From Phycisphaerales bacterium (lineage in GTDB: Bacteria; Planctomycetota; Phycisphaerae; Phycisphaerales; UBA1924), in NCBI GenBank assembly GCA_026982035.1, contig JALSHW010000016.1, positions 1-6,603 on the forward strand: a DNA stretch of 6,603 nt, written 5' to 3'. This document shows positions 5,137-6,603 of the stretch, in pieces (positions within the stretch are counted from its first letter, which is position 1; the number at the start of each line of letters is the position of its first letter). The translations under genes were made by a program, and so were the position numbers. The notes below the pieces were generated by a model. That model had not been told where the DNA came from and ran no database searches. It was given only the letters and a program-made list of their open reading frames with translations.

Positions 5137-5883
5137 TTGAGCGTACCATTGCTGACTATGGCTCAACAACGCAAATTGCATGATCAATATTTTAAGATGG
5201 CCAAACGCGATGGCTATGCCGCGCGGTCGGCGTACAAGTTGCTGGAGATCCAGAAGCGGCGGAAGTTGATCCGAAAGGGGAACCGGGTGCTGGACTTGGG
5301 ATGTGCGCCGGGGTCGTGGATGCAGGTGGCGGAGCGGCTTGTGGGGGAGGACGGGCTGGTGGTGGGGATTGATCTGCAAGAGATGCGGATCGAGATGGGA
5401 CCCAACACGCGAACGATTATCGGGGACTTTACAAAGACCGATGTTGCGGATCTGCTGCCTCCGATGGTGATGGAGCAGAAGGTGGTGTTTGATCTGCCTG
5501 ATGACCAGCAGCCCGAGCCGGCGATGGTTCAGCCGTTGTTTGATGTGGTGATGTCGGACATGGCGCCCAATACGACCGGGCACGGGGATCATTTCTTTTC
5601 TGAGCGGTTGTGCCATGATATTGTCGATCAGCTTCCCAAGCTGCTCAAGAAGAACGGCAACTGCACGATGAAGGTGCTCGAAGGGGAGGGCTTCCCGGAG
5701 TTGCTCTCGCGGATCAAGCGGATATTCCGCACGGCGGGTGCGATCAAGCCCGATGCGTGCCGGGATGTTTCGCGGGAGACTTATATTTTTGGGATTGGTT
5801 TTATACCCAAACGGGCGTTGAGGTATGAGGAAGCCAATGACAAGGTCAAGCCGTTGACGCCTCCGCCTGGGTGGGGCGGATGA
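5137..5883 (+). CDS. rlmE: 23S rRNA 2'-O-methyltransferase RlmE (FtsJ)
   Basis: This SAM-dependent Rossmann-fold methyltransferase is 248 residues long. The RlmE family 2'-O-methylates U2552 (E. coli numbering) in the A-loop of 23S rRNA during late 50S assembly. The SAM-binding motif is VLDLGCAPGSWMQ (51-63), with D79 and D97 as further SAM contacts. The K-D-K-E catalytic tetrad is complete: K34 (RSAYKLLEI), D141 (MSDMAPN), K179 (TMKVLEGEGF) and E214 (SRETYI). Compared with E. coli RlmE (209 residues) there is an extra acidic, Pro-rich segment of about 20 residues around 109-133, and a C-terminal tail of about 25. The TTG start is preferred because of the upstream TAAGGAG; ATG at 5158 would remove seven non-conserved residues. 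The TGA stop overlaps the next start. Confidence 0.94.
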   Translation: MSVPLLTMAQQRKLHDQYFKMAKRDGYAARSAYKLLEIQKRRKLIRKGNRVLDLGCAPGSWMQVAERLVGEDGLVVGIDLQEMRIEMGPNTRTIIGDFTKTDVADLLPPMVMEQKVVFDLPDDQQPEPAMVQPLFDVVMSDMAPNTTGHGDHFFSERLCHDIVDQLPKLLKKNGNCTMKVLEGEGFPELLSRIKRIFRTAGAIKPDACRDVSRETYIFGIGFIPKRALRYEEANDKVKPLTPPPGWGG

Positions 5884-6603
5884 GTTTTTTGGCTCCCATT
5901 GCGGGGTTGATTGCCGGGTTGGTGGGTTCGGTGTTGGTGATTTTGTTTTGGATGCTCAAGTTGAGGCGGCGGCCTGTGATGGTGTCGTCGACGCTGTTGT
6001 GGGCGCGGGCGGTGCGTGATTTGGAGGGGAATGTGCCTTGGCAGCGGGTTCGGCCTTCGGTGCTTTTGTTTTTGCAATTGTTGGCGGTGGTGTTGCTTGC
6101 GATGGCGATTGGTCGGCCTGTGCGTGATGGTGGGATGAGAATTGGTGGCGGGGAAGTGGTGGTGGTGATTGATGCGGGGGCGTCGATGAATGCGGTTGTT
6201 GATGTGCAGGGGCGGACACGGTTGGAGGTGGCTCAGGATGATGCGGTCAAGCTTGTGCGTTCGATTGGGAGTCGATCGGCTCAGACGAAGTTTCGGGTGA
6301 TCCGGGCTGGGAGTACGGCTCAGATGGTGTCGAGTGGTGCGGGGTCGTGGAGGCGGGCGCGGGCGGCGATTGAAGCCATTGAAGGGTCGGATGCTTCGAG
6401 TGATGTAGAGGCGGCGGTTGGGTTGGTGTCTGCGTTGGATGTGGAAGATGAAGAGGGTGGATCGGTGGAAACCGGATCGGTGGAGACCTTTGTGTTTACG
6501 GATTCGGGGGTTGATGATGGGTCGGTGATTGTGCGCCGGCCTGTGATTGGGAATGGGGAACGGGATGGGCGGGGGAATCTTGGGATTGTGTTGGTGGGTG
6601 GGC
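5880..6603 (+). CDS. BatA-like membrane protein with von Willebrand A domain, 3' end missing
   Basis: The frame starts at ATG 5880, overlapping the rlmE stop by 4 bp (ATGA), and stays open to the window end, giving 241 codons. Residues 5-26 and about 60-78 are membrane helices. The block between and around them is the BatA N-terminal domain: LLWARAVRDLEGNVPWQRVR (39-58), then PSVLLFLQLLAVVLLAMAIGRP. A VWA domain follows from about 92 (EVVVVIDAGASM), with SSDVEAAV (173-180) and ETFVFTDSG later. The MIDAS metal motif DxSxS reads D98-A-G-A-S102, so its first Ser is Gly; D175 keeps the later acidic position. BatA/VWA proteins partner with MoxR ATPases at the inner membrane. The usual moxR and DUF58 genes are not immediately upstream. 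Third codon positions are almost all G or T. Confidence 0.85.
   Translation, partial: MSFLAPIAGLIAGLVGSVLVILFWMLKLRRRPVMVSSTLLWARAVRDLEGNVPWQRVRPSVLLFLQLLAVVLLAMAIGRPVRDGGMRIGGGEVVVVIDAGASMNAVVDVQGRTRLEVAQDDAVKLVRSIGSRSAQTKFRVIRAGSTAQMVSSGAGSWRRARAAIEAIEGSDASSDVEAAVGLVSALDVEDEEGGSVETGSVETFVFTDSGVDDGSVIVRRPVIGNGERDGRGNLGIVLVGG

Noticed and set aside
4675..5616. Minus-strand open frame of 313 codons
   Set aside because: It lies opposite fdx and rlmE, both confirmed by family motifs, and its His/Arg/Leu-rich product is typical of antisense frames in this skewed DNA.

Overview
The window looks like chromosomal DNA of a planctomycete, most likely a marine member of the Phycisphaerae. This is an inference from four things: the secreted, MoxR and BatA/VWA proteins, the absence of an encoded CCA on the tRNA, the moderately high GC content, and two hypothetical proteins that match no family I know. 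No marker gene fixes the taxonomy. The plus strand is strongly G- and T-rich throughout, even where the genes lie on the minus strand. The whole window therefore seems to lie on one replication arm, with plus as the G-rich (probably leading) strand.

Region 1 (1-511) is a divergent start. A secreted-protein gene, cut by the window edge, runs leftwards from 164. A tRNA-Cys(GCA) gene runs rightwards at 293-377, with a candidate promoter before it and a clear intrinsic terminator after it. The tRNA is unusual: it has a 16-nt, hairpin-forming variable region of the kind normal in Ser/Leu/Tyr tRNAs, but a Cys anticodon arm and the Cys discriminator U73. A short CACAGAG repeat array sits between the tRNA and the next gene.

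Region 2 (512-1744) holds a complete MoxR-type AAA+ ATPase. It is followed at once by a 165-bp palindromic element bounded by CTAG on both sides. The element lies exactly between two converging genes and could act as a two-way terminator, a MITE-like insertion, or both.

Region 3 (1741-4632, all minus strand) reads in the order of transcription: a family 2 glycosyltransferase, a LAB_N membrane protein overlapping it by 4 bp, a 200-aa protein of unknown function 14 bp further on, and a 222-aa protein of unknown function after a 146-bp gap. The first two suggest polyprenyl-phosphate-linked sugar transfer at the cell envelope. The unknown proteins may be envelope-related or only co-transcribed.

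Region 4 (4726-6603, plus strand) is a tight operon: an ISC-type [2Fe-2S] ferredoxin (fdx), the 23S rRNA 2'-O-methyltransferase RlmE (TTG start behind a perfect Shine-Dalgarno), and a BatA-like membrane/von Willebrand A protein that starts inside the rlmE stop and runs off the window. MoxR and BatA/VWA proteins normally sit side by side. Here they are about 4.3 kb apart with the oppositely oriented envelope cluster between them.

The most unusual items are the long-variable-arm tRNA-Cys, the CTAG-bounded palindrome and the orientation-independent strand bias. I saw no CRISPR array, rRNA, transposase, toxin-antitoxin pair or recognisable defence system.
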